This document shows positions 36,341 to 45,702 of a stretch of 64,000 nt of DNA, one piece after another (the first letter of the stretch is position 1; each line of letters starts with the position of its first letter). This DNA comes from Leisingera sp. ANG-M1. GTDB taxonomy: Bacteria; Pseudomonadota; Alphaproteobacteria; Rhodobacterales; Rhodobacteraceae. The notes under the pieces are model-generated. The model saw only the letters and a program-made list of their open reading frames with translations, ran no database searches and had not been told where the DNA came from. The stretch spans positions 45,285 through 109,284 of the forward strand of contig NZ_JWLC01000029.1 of the NCBI RefSeq assembly GCF_000813745.1, in the 5' to 3' direction. Made by a program: the position numbers and the translations under genes.

Positions 36341-37448
36341 CGGTCTTGACCCTCACAATCTTGTAGCGGGCCGCGACGCCGGCGCAGAGGAAGGTCAGCA
36401 TCAGGATGCCCTCCATTGCCGGGACCAGCGAGGCAGGCACCTGTGCCAGAAGTTTCATATAAAGCGCGCCGCTGCTGAGCCCGCCAAAGACGATCCCCGC
36501 GGCCACGGTTCCCAGCGGGCGCAGGCCGCCGATCATGCCGATGATGATGCCGGTGTAGCCGAGGTTGAACAGCGTGTCGGACCGCAGCCGGTGCGCCGTG
36601 CCGAAGATTTCGGAAACGCCCGCCAGCCCGGCAACCGCACCGCTCAGGATCATCACCAGGATGATGGTGCGTCCGATGTTGGTGCCGCGGTAGGCCAGCG
36701 CAACCGGGTTGTAGCCAAGGGCGCGGATCTCATAGCCCAGCGGCGTTTTTTCAAGCACCACGTAACAAACCAGCGCCGAAACAAGGGCGAATGCAAATCC
36801 CAGGTGCAGCTTGCCGCTGCCCATAAGCGCTGGCAAATGCGCGGCCTCGCCAATCGGGCCAGTCTGCTGATAGACCACCGAAGTAGAGACTTCGGTCCAG
36901 GGGCCGCCGCCGATCAGCCAGGACAGCAGGAACACGATCAGATAGTTCATCATCACGGTGGAGATGATCTCGTTCACGTCGAACCGGTCTTTCAGGATCG
37001 CAGCCAGCGCCCCCAGAACCGCGCCGCCAATGATACCGCACAAGACAATGGCGGAGACGAACAGCGCAGGCGGCAGCCCCGCGAACAATAGATAGCCGGT
37101 ATAGGCGCCCATTGCGCCAGCATAGACTTGGCCTTCCTGCCCGATGCTCCAGACCTGTGCGCGGAAGGCCACCACCGTGGCCAGGCCGGTCAGGATCAGC
37201 GGGGTTGCCTTGGCAAGCGAGGCGATGATGGCCTTCTGGCTGCCAAAAGCCCCGTTCAAGAGTGCCGAGAAGGCTTTGATCACATCCGCACCGCTGGTCC
37301 AGACCAAGAGCGCGGACAGCAGCAGCCCAAACAGGGTTGCCGCCAGATACATTGCAAAGGTCCAGAGCGGCTTGCGGTTCACCCGCGGCTCGATCCGGAT
37401 CCGGGTCACCGGACGGGGAGCAGGAGTATCGCGTTCGATGGAGGTCAT
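36333..37448 (-). CDS. ABC transporter permease, BMP/nucleoside type (first)
   Basis: 371 residues with an N-terminal cytoplasmic arm (PAPRPVTRIRIEPRVNRKPL) and about ten membrane spans; family segments VAFRAQVWSIGQEGQVYAGA and DVNEIISTVMMNYLIVFLLS. It is the YufP/NupP-like partner of the next permease. Its start overlaps the ATPase stop by 4 nt, so the operon is translationally coupled. Confidence 0.9.
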   Translation of the reverse strand: MTSIERDTPAPRPVTRIRIEPRVNRKPLWTFAMYLAATLFGLLLSALLVWTSGADVIKAFSALLNGAFGSQKAIIASLAKATPLILTGLATVVAFRAQVWSIGQEGQVYAGAMGAYTGYLLFAGLPPALFVSAIVLCGIIGGAVLGALAAILKDRFDVNEIISTVMMNYLIVFLLSWLIGGGPWTEVSTSVVYQQTGPIGEAAHLPALMGSGKLHLGFAFALVSALVCYVVLEKTPLGYEIRALGYNPVALAYRGTNIGRTIILVMILSGAVAGLAGVSEIFGTAHRLRSDTLFNLGYTGIIIGMIGGLRPLGTVAAGIVFGGLSSGALYMKLLAQVPASLVPAMEGILMLTFLCAGVAARYKIVRVKTDG

Positions 37449-38968
37449 TCCGCCGCCTCCTTTCTTTCTCCGGCCATCAAGAGGCCGATTTCTTCGATGG
37501 ATGTGTTTTCAGGATCGACCACACCGGTGATCCGGCCGCCCGAGATCACCGCGATGCGGTCCGAAAGGTTCAGCAGGTCTTCCAGTTCTTCCGAAGCCAG
37601 CAGCACTGCGTAGCCTTCGTCGCGCTTGGCAATGATCTGTTTGTACACGTATTCAATCACGCCCAGATCAAGGCCCCGCGTCGGTTGGTTGGCCAGCAAC
37701 AGCTTGTTCGAATGCACAAATTCGCGGGCCAGGATCACCTTTTGCGCATTGCCGCCGGACAGGTGGTTGACCGGCGTGTCGGCCGAGGGCGCCTTGATCC
37801 GGAACTCATCGATCAGCCCTTCGGCAATGGTGCCGATCTGCTTGTGGTTCAGGAAGGGGCCTTGGGTGTAATCGTCGTGACGCTGCCAGCCCAGGATCAT
37901 GTTCTCCTGGATGCCGAATTCGGGGATCAGCCCTTCGCGGAACCGGTCATCGGGCACCAGCCCGACACCGCGATCCATGTAGTGGCGCGAGGGCAGCCCT
38001 TCGATCCGTTCACCCGCCAGGGTGACATTGCCGCTACCGGGGACAATGATGCCTGATAAAACTTCGAATAGCTCCTTCTGGCCATTGCCGGACACCCCTG
38101 CCAGCCCGAGGATCTCGCCGCGGCCGATGGTCAGTGTAACCTGGTCCAGCATCAGATTGTCGCGGGTGTCGCGGTAACTCAGGCCGCCGACCACCAGCAC
38201 TGGCTCTTTCGCGGCTTCTTTATTTGATCGGTCGCGGACAACCCGGAGTTCGATATCACGGCCCACCATCATCCGGGTCAGCTCTTTGGGCGTGACCTCA
38301 TCCGGGCATACGGTGCCGACCACCTTGCCCTTGCGCAGCACGGTCACCCGGTCGGATTGCATCACCTCAACCATCTTGTGGCTGATCAGGATGATGGAAA
38401 GGCCCAGCTCTTTCATATGGCTGATAATGCGGAAGAGACGGATCGATTCCTCGGGCGTCAGCACCGCGGAGGGCTCATCCAGGATCAGAACCTTGGCCCC
38501 CAGGTACAGCGCCTTGAGGATCTCGACCCATTGCTGCTGCCCCACCGCAAGATCCCGCACGAGAGCGTCGGGCTCAAGATCGATTTCATATTCCCGGCAC
38601 AGGCTGGCTACCCGCTTCCGGGCCTCATCCAGCCCCAGTTGCCAGCCGTGTTCGTGGGTGCCCACCACGATGTTTTCGAGCACCGTGAAATCGGGAACCA
38701 GCACGAAATGCTGGTGCACCATCCCAATCCCGGCGTGGATCGCATCGCGCGGAGAGCGGAATTTGACCGGCTCCCCGTTCAATTCCAGACTTCCGCCTTC
38801 CGGCTGGTAGAAACCGAAAAGACAGGAAGAGAGCGTCGATTTCCCGGCTCCGTTCTCACCAAACAAGCAGTGGATTTCACCTTTCTGGAGGTCGAAATTC
38901 ACGTCCTCATTGGCAATCACGCCGGGAAAGCGCTTGGTCAGGTTTACAGTTCTGAGAATGGTTGTCAT
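37445..38968 (-). CDS. ABC transporter ATP-binding protein, two-domain
   Basis: 507 residues with two nucleotide-binding domains, as in RbsA/YufO-type importers. First half: Walker A FGENGAGKSTLSS, Walker B VLILDEPSAVL. Second half: degenerate Walker A GLAGVSGNGQKELFE and signature LSGGNAQKVILAREF. The ATG at 38968 (MTTILRTVNLTKRFPG) is chosen as the start of family sequence; the 15 codons before it look random. It energises the adjacent permeases. Confidence 0.92.
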   Translation of the reverse strand: MTTILRTVNLTKRFPGVIANEDVNFDLQKGEIHCLFGENGAGKSTLSSCLFGFYQPEGGSLELNGEPVKFRSPRDAIHAGIGMVHQHFVLVPDFTVLENIVVGTHEHGWQLGLDEARKRVASLCREYEIDLEPDALVRDLAVGQQQWVEILKALYLGAKVLILDEPSAVLTPEESIRLFRIISHMKELGLSIILISHKMVEVMQSDRVTVLRKGKVVGTVCPDEVTPKELTRMMVGRDIELRVVRDRSNKEAAKEPVLVVGGLSYRDTRDNLMLDQVTLTIGRGEILGLAGVSGNGQKELFEVLSGIIVPGSGNVTLAGERIEGLPSRHYMDRGVGLVPDDRFREGLIPEFGIQENMILGWQRHDDYTQGPFLNHKQIGTIAEGLIDEFRIKAPSADTPVNHLSGGNAQKVILAREFVHSNKLLLANQPTRGLDLGVIEYVYKQIIAKRDEGYAVLLASEELEDLLNLSDRIAVISGGRITGVVDPENTSIEEIGLLMAGERKEAAE

Positions 38969-39060
38969 CTGGCTTACCGTTGGAACTGTGTCGGGATGCA
39001 CGCCTCCCGTCATCCCGCGCCAGGCGGCGGGAAGCGTGCGGGTTTACTTGTCGAAAGGCC

Positions 39061-40089
39061 TCAGTTCGAGGCCGGAGCTGACGTATCCAGAGGGACCTGA
39101 AGCGCCCCGGACTTGATACCAGCCACCGTGTTTTCGACTTCGGCCTTCACTTCTGCTGGAACGGCGTCCGCCAGTGCATGATATGGAGCGATATTTGAAC
39201 CGCCATCCGCCATGCCATGCCAGACGATATCTGTGTTCCCGCCGTAAGGCGTGCCGTTGGCCTTGTGGTCCCACCACTCATCAACGATCCACTTCACATC
39301 CGGATCCCAGACAGCCAAGGCGCTGGAGACAACTGTTGATGGTGAATAGGAGTGGTTGTCGCTGAAATTCCCGAAGCAGAAGATCCCGGCTTCTTCACAC
39401 GGCTTGAAGTTACCGGCGAGCGAGAAGATGATATCCGCCCCGGTCGAGATCTGGGCCGAGGTCATTTCCGAGGCCTTGCCGGGATCATACCAGCTCTCGA
39501 TGAAAGCGACCTTCTGCTTGATGTCAGGGTTCACCGAACGGGCGCCGGCAAAGAAAGCATTGATTTCGTCATTCACGTCATCCGCTGGGAAGGTGCCCAC
39601 AACACCCAGCGTGTTGGATTTGGTCAGCTTGCCTGCCATCACCCCCAGCACATAACCGGCCTCATGCACGCGCTTGTAGACCCAGTACTGGTTGCCGCCC
39701 AGGCCTTCGTTGCCCGAGCCAACCACGACAAACAGGATACCGGGGTATTCGTCCTTCATCTTCTTGACCTGGTCAGAATAGGTCGAATGGGCCCAAATGA
39801 TGTCATACTCACCGGAATCCGCAAAGAGGCGCATTGCGTCACCCGCGTCATCCCCCCACAGCGGATCGGTGTAGGTCCAGGAGATATCGAGCCCGTGCGG
39901 CTTCTCATTCTTGACCCGTTCCAGGGAGTCGATCAGCGTGCCGTCCCAGCCGGATTCAATTCCGGCGGACAGGATCACCGCGATGTTGAGGTCGTCTGGC
40001 GCTTCAGCCAGGGCTGGCTGCACCGTTCCTATCAGTGCCCCAACAGCTAGGGCACTGGCCGTTTGCAAAAACGTTCTCTTCCGCATCAT
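39061..40089 (-). CDS. BMP-family ABC transporter substrate-binding protein
   Basis: 342 residues with a signal peptide (FLQTASALAVGALIGTVQPALA). The mature protein follows the BMP/PnrA-like basic membrane protein fold: LNIAVILSAGIESGWDGTLI near the start, YDIIWAHSTYSDQVKKMKDE, VGVVGTF-type strand, and GADIIFSLAG. It captures the substrate in the periplasm for the ABC importer. GGGAGACGAA precedes the double ATG at 40089/40086. It lies 26 nt after the PDR-type reductase gene. Confidence 0.92.
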   Translation of the reverse strand: MMRKRTFLQTASALAVGALIGTVQPALAEAPDDLNIAVILSAGIESGWDGTLIDSLERVKNEKPHGLDISWTYTDPLWGDDAGDAMRLFADSGEYDIIWAHSTYSDQVKKMKDEYPGILFVVVGSGNEGLGGNQYWVYKRVHEAGYVLGVMAGKLTKSNTLGVVGTFPADDVNDEINAFFAGARSVNPDIKQKVAFIESWYDPGKASEMTSAQISTGADIIFSLAGNFKPCEEAGIFCFGNFSDNHSYSPSTVVSSALAVWDPDVKWIVDEWWDHKANGTPYGGNTDIVWHGMADGGSNIAPYHALADAVPAEVKAEVENTVAGIKSGALQVPLDTSAPASN

Positions 40090-40115
40090 TTCGTCTCCCT
40101 GTTGTTTTTCGGATT

Positions 40116-41078
40116 TCAAAGATCCAGAACCAGTAGGTCCGAATGCGCCCGCGAGCAGCACACCGTCATCTGGTCGTTTTCCGCGTGTTCTTCATCGGTC
40201 AGCACGAAGTCCCTGTGATCGGGGGTTCCTTCGAGAACCTTGGTGATACAGGTGCCGCAGATGCCCTGCTCACATGATTTCGGGATGTCGAAACCCAGTT
40301 CTTCCAGCACGTCGATTGCCGCCATATCCGCCGGAATATCAACAATTTGCCCAGTGCTGGCGATCTTGATCCTGAACGGGCGGTCTTCCTCATCGGTCTC
40401 TTGGGGCTCAACTGCGAAATACTCGCGATGCACCGCTTCCGAAGGCCAGCCTTTGGCCGCCGAAGCAAGCACCGCATCCATGAACCCGGTCGGGCCGCAA
40501 ACATAAAGGTGGGTGCCTGCGTCTGGAGCCTGGCTAAGCCCCTCGATGTCGAATTTCTGGGCGTCATCGCCATCGTCAAAATGCAAATGCACCCGGCCGG
40601 CATAGTCGGACGCCAGCAGCTCGTCGCGAAATGCCATCCGCTCCTCGGTACGGGCACAATAGTGCAGCTCGAAGGAGGCACCTTGCGCATGCAGCGCCTG
40701 CGCCATCGACAGGATCGGCGTGATCCCGATGCCCCCGGCAATCAGCATGGAATGCCGGGCTTCGCTGCTCAGAGCAAAGTGGTTGCGCGGTTCGCTGATT
40801 TGAATGTGCTGGCCGGCTTCAAGAGCGTGGACCGCTTCCGAGCCGCCCCGCCCATCGGCCTCCCGCAGGACGCCAAGCCGGTAACATGTCCTGTCGCTTG
40901 GGGCATTGCAGATCGAATACTGGCGGATCAGACCGCCGCCCAGATGCACATCGATATGCGACCCAGCGTTGAACGGCGGCAGGGTGCCGCCATCCGCCGG
41001 CACAAGCTCCAGCCCGGCAATATCCTTGGCCAGCACTGCCTTGCGCGCAATCTTCACGTTGATCAGGGGAACAGTCAT
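40116..41078 (-). CDS. PDR/VanB-family oxygenase reductase
   Basis: 320 residues: flavin/NAD module (GSHIDVHLGGGLIRQYSICN, GGIGITPILSMAQAL) followed by a plant-type ferredoxin domain (SCEQGICGTCITKV). This is the phthalate dioxygenase/vanillate demethylase reductase layout. It lies 14 nt after the Rieske oxygenase gene and is its natural electron donor. It closely resembles the C-terminal part of the NdmD-like protein, suggesting one arose from the other by duplication, with gain or loss of the Rieske domain. Confidence 0.92.
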   Translation of the reverse strand: MTVPLINVKIARKAVLAKDIAGLELVPADGGTLPPFNAGSHIDVHLGGGLIRQYSICNAPSDRTCYRLGVLREADGRGGSEAVHALEAGQHIQISEPRNHFALSSEARHSMLIAGGIGITPILSMAQALHAQGASFELHYCARTEERMAFRDELLASDYAGRVHLHFDDGDDAQKFDIEGLSQAPDAGTHLYVCGPTGFMDAVLASAAKGWPSEAVHREYFAVEPQETDEEDRPFRIKIASTGQIVDIPADMAAIDVLEELGFDIPKSCEQGICGTCITKVLEGTPDHRDFVLTDEEHAENDQMTVCCSRAHSDLLVLDL

Positions 41079-41092
41079 CTTGCGGTCTTCCG

Positions 41093-42148
41093 TCAGCTTG
41101 CGATCGGTGCGCCGAGGCCGAATTTCTTGGCCAGTGCCCGGCGGTATTCAAGCGAGATACGGTCGGCGGGGATATGGATCTCTTCCGTCAGATCCAGTGG
41201 CAGGTCTTCCGGGTGCTGCCCTTCCACCATGCCTTTGTCCTCGTCGTTGATCATCAGCGATTCCTTCACCAGGAAGTCCTCGTCGGGCTCATCCGTAGTG
41301 TCCGTGACTACCTGGAAGATCCGGGTTTCATGGGCCGAAACCGGACAGACCGTGTCGGCGAAATACTGGACGTAATCGCTGTCCACGGGCTTGATGTGGA
41401 TGATAGTGGTGAAAGGAAAGGTCAGCTCGTAAGTGTAAACGACTTCCCGGTTCTCACCCTCCACCCCGTCAGGAAAACGGTTGCCGCCTTCCAGATAGGG
41501 CATATCAAAGGTCAGCCCGTAATCGGTCTCATGCACCTTATAGAGCGGCACCGGCGCAGGCTCTTCATTGCCGAAGGTGGCGCCATGCACAAAGGGAAAA
41601 TGCGCCAGATCGTTGAAGTTCTCCACATGGCGGCTGGCGGCCGCGTGCCAGGTTCCCGACGGAACATAGATATTCTTCAGATCAGGGTTCCCGATACCCT
41701 CCCACTCCGGCAGCGGCCAGCCCGGCTCGCCACTCAGGCAGGCCCAGACGATGCCGTATTTCTCTTCGGTCAGCACCGAATAGAGCCGCATCTTTGGCGG
41801 GATCCGGGCGCTTTGATCCGGCATGGACGGGATCTTGGTGCATTGGCCGGAATGGTCGAAGCACAGCCCGTGCATCGGGCAGACAAGGTTGTCGTCCCTG
41901 ACCCAGCCCGCGCTCAGCTTGGTGCCCCGGTGAGGGCAAATGTCCCGCGCGACGGACACGCCTTGCGAGGTGCGGTACACCACCAGATCGACATCCAGCA
42001 GGCGGGCCTTTACGGGTTTGTCCTGCACATCATGCGCGAATGCCACCGGATGCCAGAAGTTCGATAGAACGCGCCAATCGCTTTCTTCAAACGTGCAGTT
42101 GCGGGGCAAATCACCGGCAAACTTTGAGTGATTCACAGCTTGGAACAT
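41093..42148 (-). CDS. Rieske non-haem iron oxygenase, NdmA/VanA-like
   Basis: 351 residues. Rieske ligands Cys71-x-His73 (ICPHRGTKL) and Cys90-x-x-His93 (VCPMHGLCF), then catalytic motif ENFNDLAHFPFVH (Asn176, Asp179, His182, His187). Length and layout match demethylase-type oxygenases of the VanA/NdmA/NdmB group. With the downstream reductase it forms a two-component demethylase or hydroxylase. The substrate is unknown; the NdmC/D/E-like genes in the same run point to an N-methylated heterocycle (inference). GGAG 8 nt upstream supports the ATG at 42148. Confidence 0.9.
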   Translation of the reverse strand: MFQAVNHSKFAGDLPRNCTFEESDWRVLSNFWHPVAFAHDVQDKPVKARLLDVDLVVYRTSQGVSVARDICPHRGTKLSAGWVRDDNLVCPMHGLCFDHSGQCTKIPSMPDQSARIPPKMRLYSVLTEEKYGIVWACLSGEPGWPLPEWEGIGNPDLKNIYVPSGTWHAAASRHVENFNDLAHFPFVHGATFGNEEPAPVPLYKVHETDYGLTFDMPYLEGGNRFPDGVEGENREVVYTYELTFPFTTIIHIKPVDSDYVQYFADTVCPVSAHETRIFQVVTDTTDEPDEDFLVKESLMINDEDKGMVEGQHPEDLPLDLTEEIHIPADRISLEYRRALAKKFGLGAPIAS

Positions 42149-42375
42149 CTTTACATCTCCGGACTAGCGGTCTGTGGCCGCGGTTGGCTGGGATCGTGTC
42201 CCATCAACTGTCTTTGTTTAAAATCAATAAATGAATGACCATAACGCGTGAAATTTTGACTCAGATGAATATTTGATCCATATTTCATACATGTTTCTGG
42301 AAGCCTCCGCACATTTGGCGGATGCTCCTTCAGTGCGATCCGCGAATTTGGGCGCTCGACTCGAAAGGCAATTGC

Positions 42376-43215
42376 ATGGATCAACTCATCAATCAGGTCC
42401 GGGGTTTTTCCTTTGGCGGCATGACCTATGAAAAGGGTGGCCTGTTCGGCCCCATTCTGCGTCCCTACCTGTCGGTGATTGTCATCGAAAACGGCTGTTG
42501 CACCATGCGTTCGGATCTAGGGAGCGTGACGGTCAAAACCGGCCAAACGGGCATTCTCGCCGGGCGCAGCCGGTTCGAGTTTGCTTACACCAGGGGGCAG
42601 AGCACCACTGTAAGCTGGTGCGAAGGGTTCCTGCCGGAGTTACCGGAGCCGGTGTTTCACGCGCAGTACGAGCGATTTGCCCCACTCGCTGCAACGGACC
42701 GGCTGAAGAAACTGCAGAATATCGGAGTGGACACCGGCCACACGTCTTCGGCCGGCCTGAACAGCATACGGGATGCAGTCGGCCTCGCCGTATGCCGCAC
42801 ATTTCTCCTGGATGCCCGGCAAAGCCTGTCGGAGGAAAAGCTGCCCAAGAGGGTTCTCGAAGCCAAACGCTTCATGGAAGAGCGTATCAGCGACGAAACC
42901 CTGGACGTAAACTCGGTAGCGGCCCATGTTGGCATGTCTCCGCAGCATCTCATTGCTTCGTTCAAGGCGTCGCTCGGTACCACGCCTGGTAAATTCCTTT
43001 GGCAGATGCGCTCGACCCGGGCGCGGCAATTGCTGATCCACACAGGTCTCGGCCATGCTCAGATCGCATTTGAATGCGGTTACAAAAGCGTTTCTCATTT
43101 CTCCAGAAGCCTGAAGAAGCAATTTGGTGCCACCCCCAGCCAGATCCGCCGGGAAGAGGGATTTGTTCAGGCAAGCGACAAGGACAGTTCGGTCACTGAT
43201 CTGATTTTCGACTGA
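42376..43215 (+). CDS. AraC-family transcriptional regulator
   Basis: 279 residues from the ATG at 42376, which follows GAAAGG by 7 nt (the frame is open to 42322). The C-terminal ~100 residues have two helix-turn-helix motifs: SVAAHVGMSPQHLIASFKAS and IAFECGYKSVSHFSRSLKKQ. The N-terminal part is a probable effector-binding beta-barrel. It is divergent from the oxygenase gene across 227 nt and probably activates the whole minus-strand demethylase run. Confidence 0.92.
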   Translation: MDQLINQVRGFSFGGMTYEKGGLFGPILRPYLSVIVIENGCCTMRSDLGSVTVKTGQTGILAGRSRFEFAYTRGQSTTVSWCEGFLPELPEPVFHAQYERFAPLAATDRLKKLQNIGVDTGHTSSAGLNSIRDAVGLAVCRTFLLDARQSLSEEKLPKRVLEAKRFMEERISDETLDVNSVAAHVGMSPQHLIASFKASLGTTPGKFLWQMRSTRARQLLIHTGLGHAQIAFECGYKSVSHFSRSLKKQFGATPSQIRREEGFVQASDKDSSVTDLIFD

Positions 43216-43609
43216 ACCCCGGACCAGGTCGCAGCTGTCCGGGCAGCTTAAGTTCAATCCCGCACGACGCTTCAGGATGTCCTTGAATGAATACCGTTTC
43301 GGGCTGCGCGCTGCAGTGCGAGTAGCGGCCCTAAGCGGACATTGCCGTTGTTATCAAGCGCTGCAGTGCGGCTTCTTGGAAGCGGACGTCAATCCCCTTA
43401 TGACTGCCGTGCTGAACTAAGAGTCATTTCTTGGAAGCTATCCTGATGACTGCTTCAGAACGTCCAGATTTACCTTATTGGACATTTTTTGGGCAGCTTC
43501 ACGACTACCGCAGCCGACCTAGAACTGACTTTGGTCGATCAAATAATGTACGACGAAGAGGGCGGGCCACTGGACGGACTGAATGGTCAACTCGCCCCAG
43601 ATAGAAGTC
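43216..43609. other. Intergenic stretch with direct repeats
   Basis: 394 bases with no gene. A 13-bp sequence GCGCTGCAGTGCG occurs at 43308-43320 and again at 43358-43370, 50 bp apart, and a copy of the dispersed intergenic motif lies at 43324-43347. Confidence 0.5.
43324..43347 (+). repeat. Dispersed intergenic motif, copy 1
   Basis: AGCGGCCCTAAGCGGACATT followed by GCCG. It resembles the stretches at 45530-45550 and 60133-60157; all lie in gene-free DNA. Family membership is judged by eye. Confidence 0.35.
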
Positions 43610-45283
43610 CTAGTGTTTACGGCCAGTGTAACGCAAATATCGTCCGGCGCCGGCATCAAAGCGCAGCTCGTACCAGTCCCATTTTTGCGAGTCCTTGCGC
43701 GGCTTTTCCAGTTTTTGCGCAATAACAACCTTGTCGCCCAACGCGCGCACTGTGATCATGCCGTAGACGGCTACGTTGCGGTCCTTGCGGGCTTCGATTG
43801 CTTTGATCGCAGCCCTTCTTTCGGCAGTATCGGTGATGGCATCAACGGCACCAATTTCTTCCAATAGTGCCACAAAGTCAGGCACTGGCGTCGAAAATTC
43901 CTTGGTGCTGCGTGCTAATTCGGTCGAGAATATTAAAGGGCGGTTTCCATGGCTGTGCTTGCCATAAGCCCCAAGCGCATCAGGACGCGGATGGCTGTGG
44001 GATTCGTTGTCGCCACTGGACAGAACAGTTGCAACAGCATCGGTTGCCCGAATGAAATCGTCCAGAATGTGCTGGCTGCCGTGATGACACGCCTTGGCAA
44101 TGTCCGCGCCAAACACTTCGTTTCCTCGCGTGGCGAGCCTGACACGCTGGGCCTCCAACGCGTTTAACTCTTGTTGCTGAGCGCTTGTAAGTGGCTGGCG
44201 TTTGGCCATCAATTTTCCAATCGCCTTGTGTACCTCATCTGGCGTTTTTTCGGTCCCGGCGTAGGCCTTTAGCAGAAAATTCTGCGATGGTTCGTTTAGA
44301 TCACCGCCAAGTAACAAACGCAGATTTCCATAACAGCCTTTCAGAATCACGCTATGTCCGTTTTTCGTCTCGCTTTCGTTGCCAAGTCGGCGCAATGCTT
44401 TGCGATCAGCTCCACTGAATGTGACTTGCTCACGGATAGGCCCAAGCACCTGCAGCGAGAACGCTTTGTCGTCTTCAAAATCGGGCACAAAGATATCTTG
44501 ATCCAATGTCGCCATATCAACGCCGAGCGACCGCACCGTGCAATTGGGCGAAGATGCAAACAAAGCCCGCACTGTCGTCAAGAGGTCCTTGGTCGTTCTC
44601 GGGTGCCGATCCGAAATTGCCTCTAGTTCAGCGGTCGTGGCGACATAGTCGAACAAATACTTCTCGCCCGATGCTTCAAACTGACCGCCAAGATCCCACG
44701 GGTAGTCAACACCATCGTGTTCCTCTTCGTCAGGGCGTTCAATAATGCCATTGTGAAAGACATCGCCAAATTGCAGTTTGGGGTTTCGAATGACATATTT
44801 CAGCCCAAGGTAGTGATCATTGTCGGGGTGCGAAATCAAAACATAGTCAATTTTCCAGGGCCGCTTCTCAGCCCTGTTCGGATCAAAACCCTCAGTATCT
44901 GGTACGTTGCGCCCCCTGAGTTTATAACGCCAGCTCAAGAAGCGGTTCATGTTATCCGACACTCCAGCATCGATCAGAAAAACCTTGTCGTCAGGTGTCA
45001 CGATATGACAGCCGTCGCCTTGACCGACGTCGACAAAATTCACCTCTAGCCCGCGCACGGCGTCAAATTCGTCAAGTTGCAACCATCCTGTGTCGCCGCG
45101 ACACTTCACCTTTGCGTATGTCTTGCCTTCATGAACGTTGCTTTCGCCTTGAAATTGAAGCCAGTCGCCAAGTAGCAAATGGTTGATTCCGGTTTTACCG
45201 TCATTGGTTTCTTTAAGGACAACGGTTGGCTTACAGACGAAATACGTGCCTTCGTCTTGAAGATCAGCAAGTTCCAACGGCAT
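43610..45283 (-). CDS. ComEC-like metallo-beta-lactamase-fold protein with N-terminal SH3-like domain
   Basis: 557 residues, no signal peptide or membrane span. Residues ~10-75 look like a small SH3-type barrel (HEGKTYAKVKCRGDTGWLQL). The metallo-beta-lactamase domain follows: VNFVDVGQGDGCHIV, DAGVSDN, the metal motif SHPDNDHYLG (151-160) and a later ACHHGSQH. This is the soluble relative of the ComEC nuclease domain. It may cut nucleic acid or a phosphoester; no partner is adjacent. Its DNA is visibly less GC-rich than its neighbours, suggesting transfer. AAGGATG precedes the ATG. Confidence 0.78.
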   Translation of the reverse strand: MPLELADLQDEGTYFVCKPTVVLKETNDGKTGINHLLLGDWLQFQGESNVHEGKTYAKVKCRGDTGWLQLDEFDAVRGLEVNFVDVGQGDGCHIVTPDDKVFLIDAGVSDNMNRFLSWRYKLRGRNVPDTEGFDPNRAEKRPWKIDYVLISHPDNDHYLGLKYVIRNPKLQFGDVFHNGIIERPDEEEHDGVDYPWDLGGQFEASGEKYLFDYVATTAELEAISDRHPRTTKDLLTTVRALFASSPNCTVRSLGVDMATLDQDIFVPDFEDDKAFSLQVLGPIREQVTFSGADRKALRRLGNESETKNGHSVILKGCYGNLRLLLGGDLNEPSQNFLLKAYAGTEKTPDEVHKAIGKLMAKRQPLTSAQQQELNALEAQRVRLATRGNEVFGADIAKACHHGSQHILDDFIRATDAVATVLSSGDNESHSHPRPDALGAYGKHSHGNRPLIFSTELARSTKEFSTPVPDFVALLEEIGAVDAITDTAERRAAIKAIEARKDRNVAVYGMITVRALGDKVVIAQKLEKPRKDSQKWDWYELRFDAGAGRYLRYTGRKH

Positions 45284-45702
45284 TGTAGCATCCTTCAGTC
45301 TCGAGCATGAACGGCGTTACAATACATCTTTTTGACAGATCGCAAAAAAGCCGGTTTGTCGAAATAGGAATAGCGGCTTCGGGAGCCAATTGAATCGTAA
45401 CGGTCTTATCGATTGCAGGACGACAGCTAGCACCAAAGATTACGAGTTTTGCTGACCACGGGGCGGGCACAACCCTTTATCAATGATGCCCTGCTCCACC
45501 AGTGTTTTTTCGGCCCAAAGCCGACCTCGAGCGGCCCCGACGTTTGCCGCAATGCAGCCTGTAAAACCTGCCATTGAAGCATCATGCAGCATTCGGCCGC
45601 CTCAGATGACAGTGACTGGTAGAGAACTGAACAGAGCAAACCAGGAATGCGAACTCCATGGGGAGTACGTCAGTACTCCTAGCCTGAGAATTGGATTGCA
45701 AA
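45284..45702. other. Intergenic stretch, no gene
   Basis: 419 bases without a supported gene. It contains a second copy of the dispersed motif near 45530. Confidence 0.45.
45530..45550 (+). repeat. Dispersed intergenic motif, copy 2
   Basis: AGCGGCCCCGACGTTTGCCG plus C, flanked by GGCCCAAAGCCGACCT just upstream. Similar to 43324-43347 and 60133-60157. Confidence 0.35.

Noticed and set aside
38357..39100. 247-residue plus-strand frame
   Set aside because: Antisense shadow of the ABC ATPase gene.
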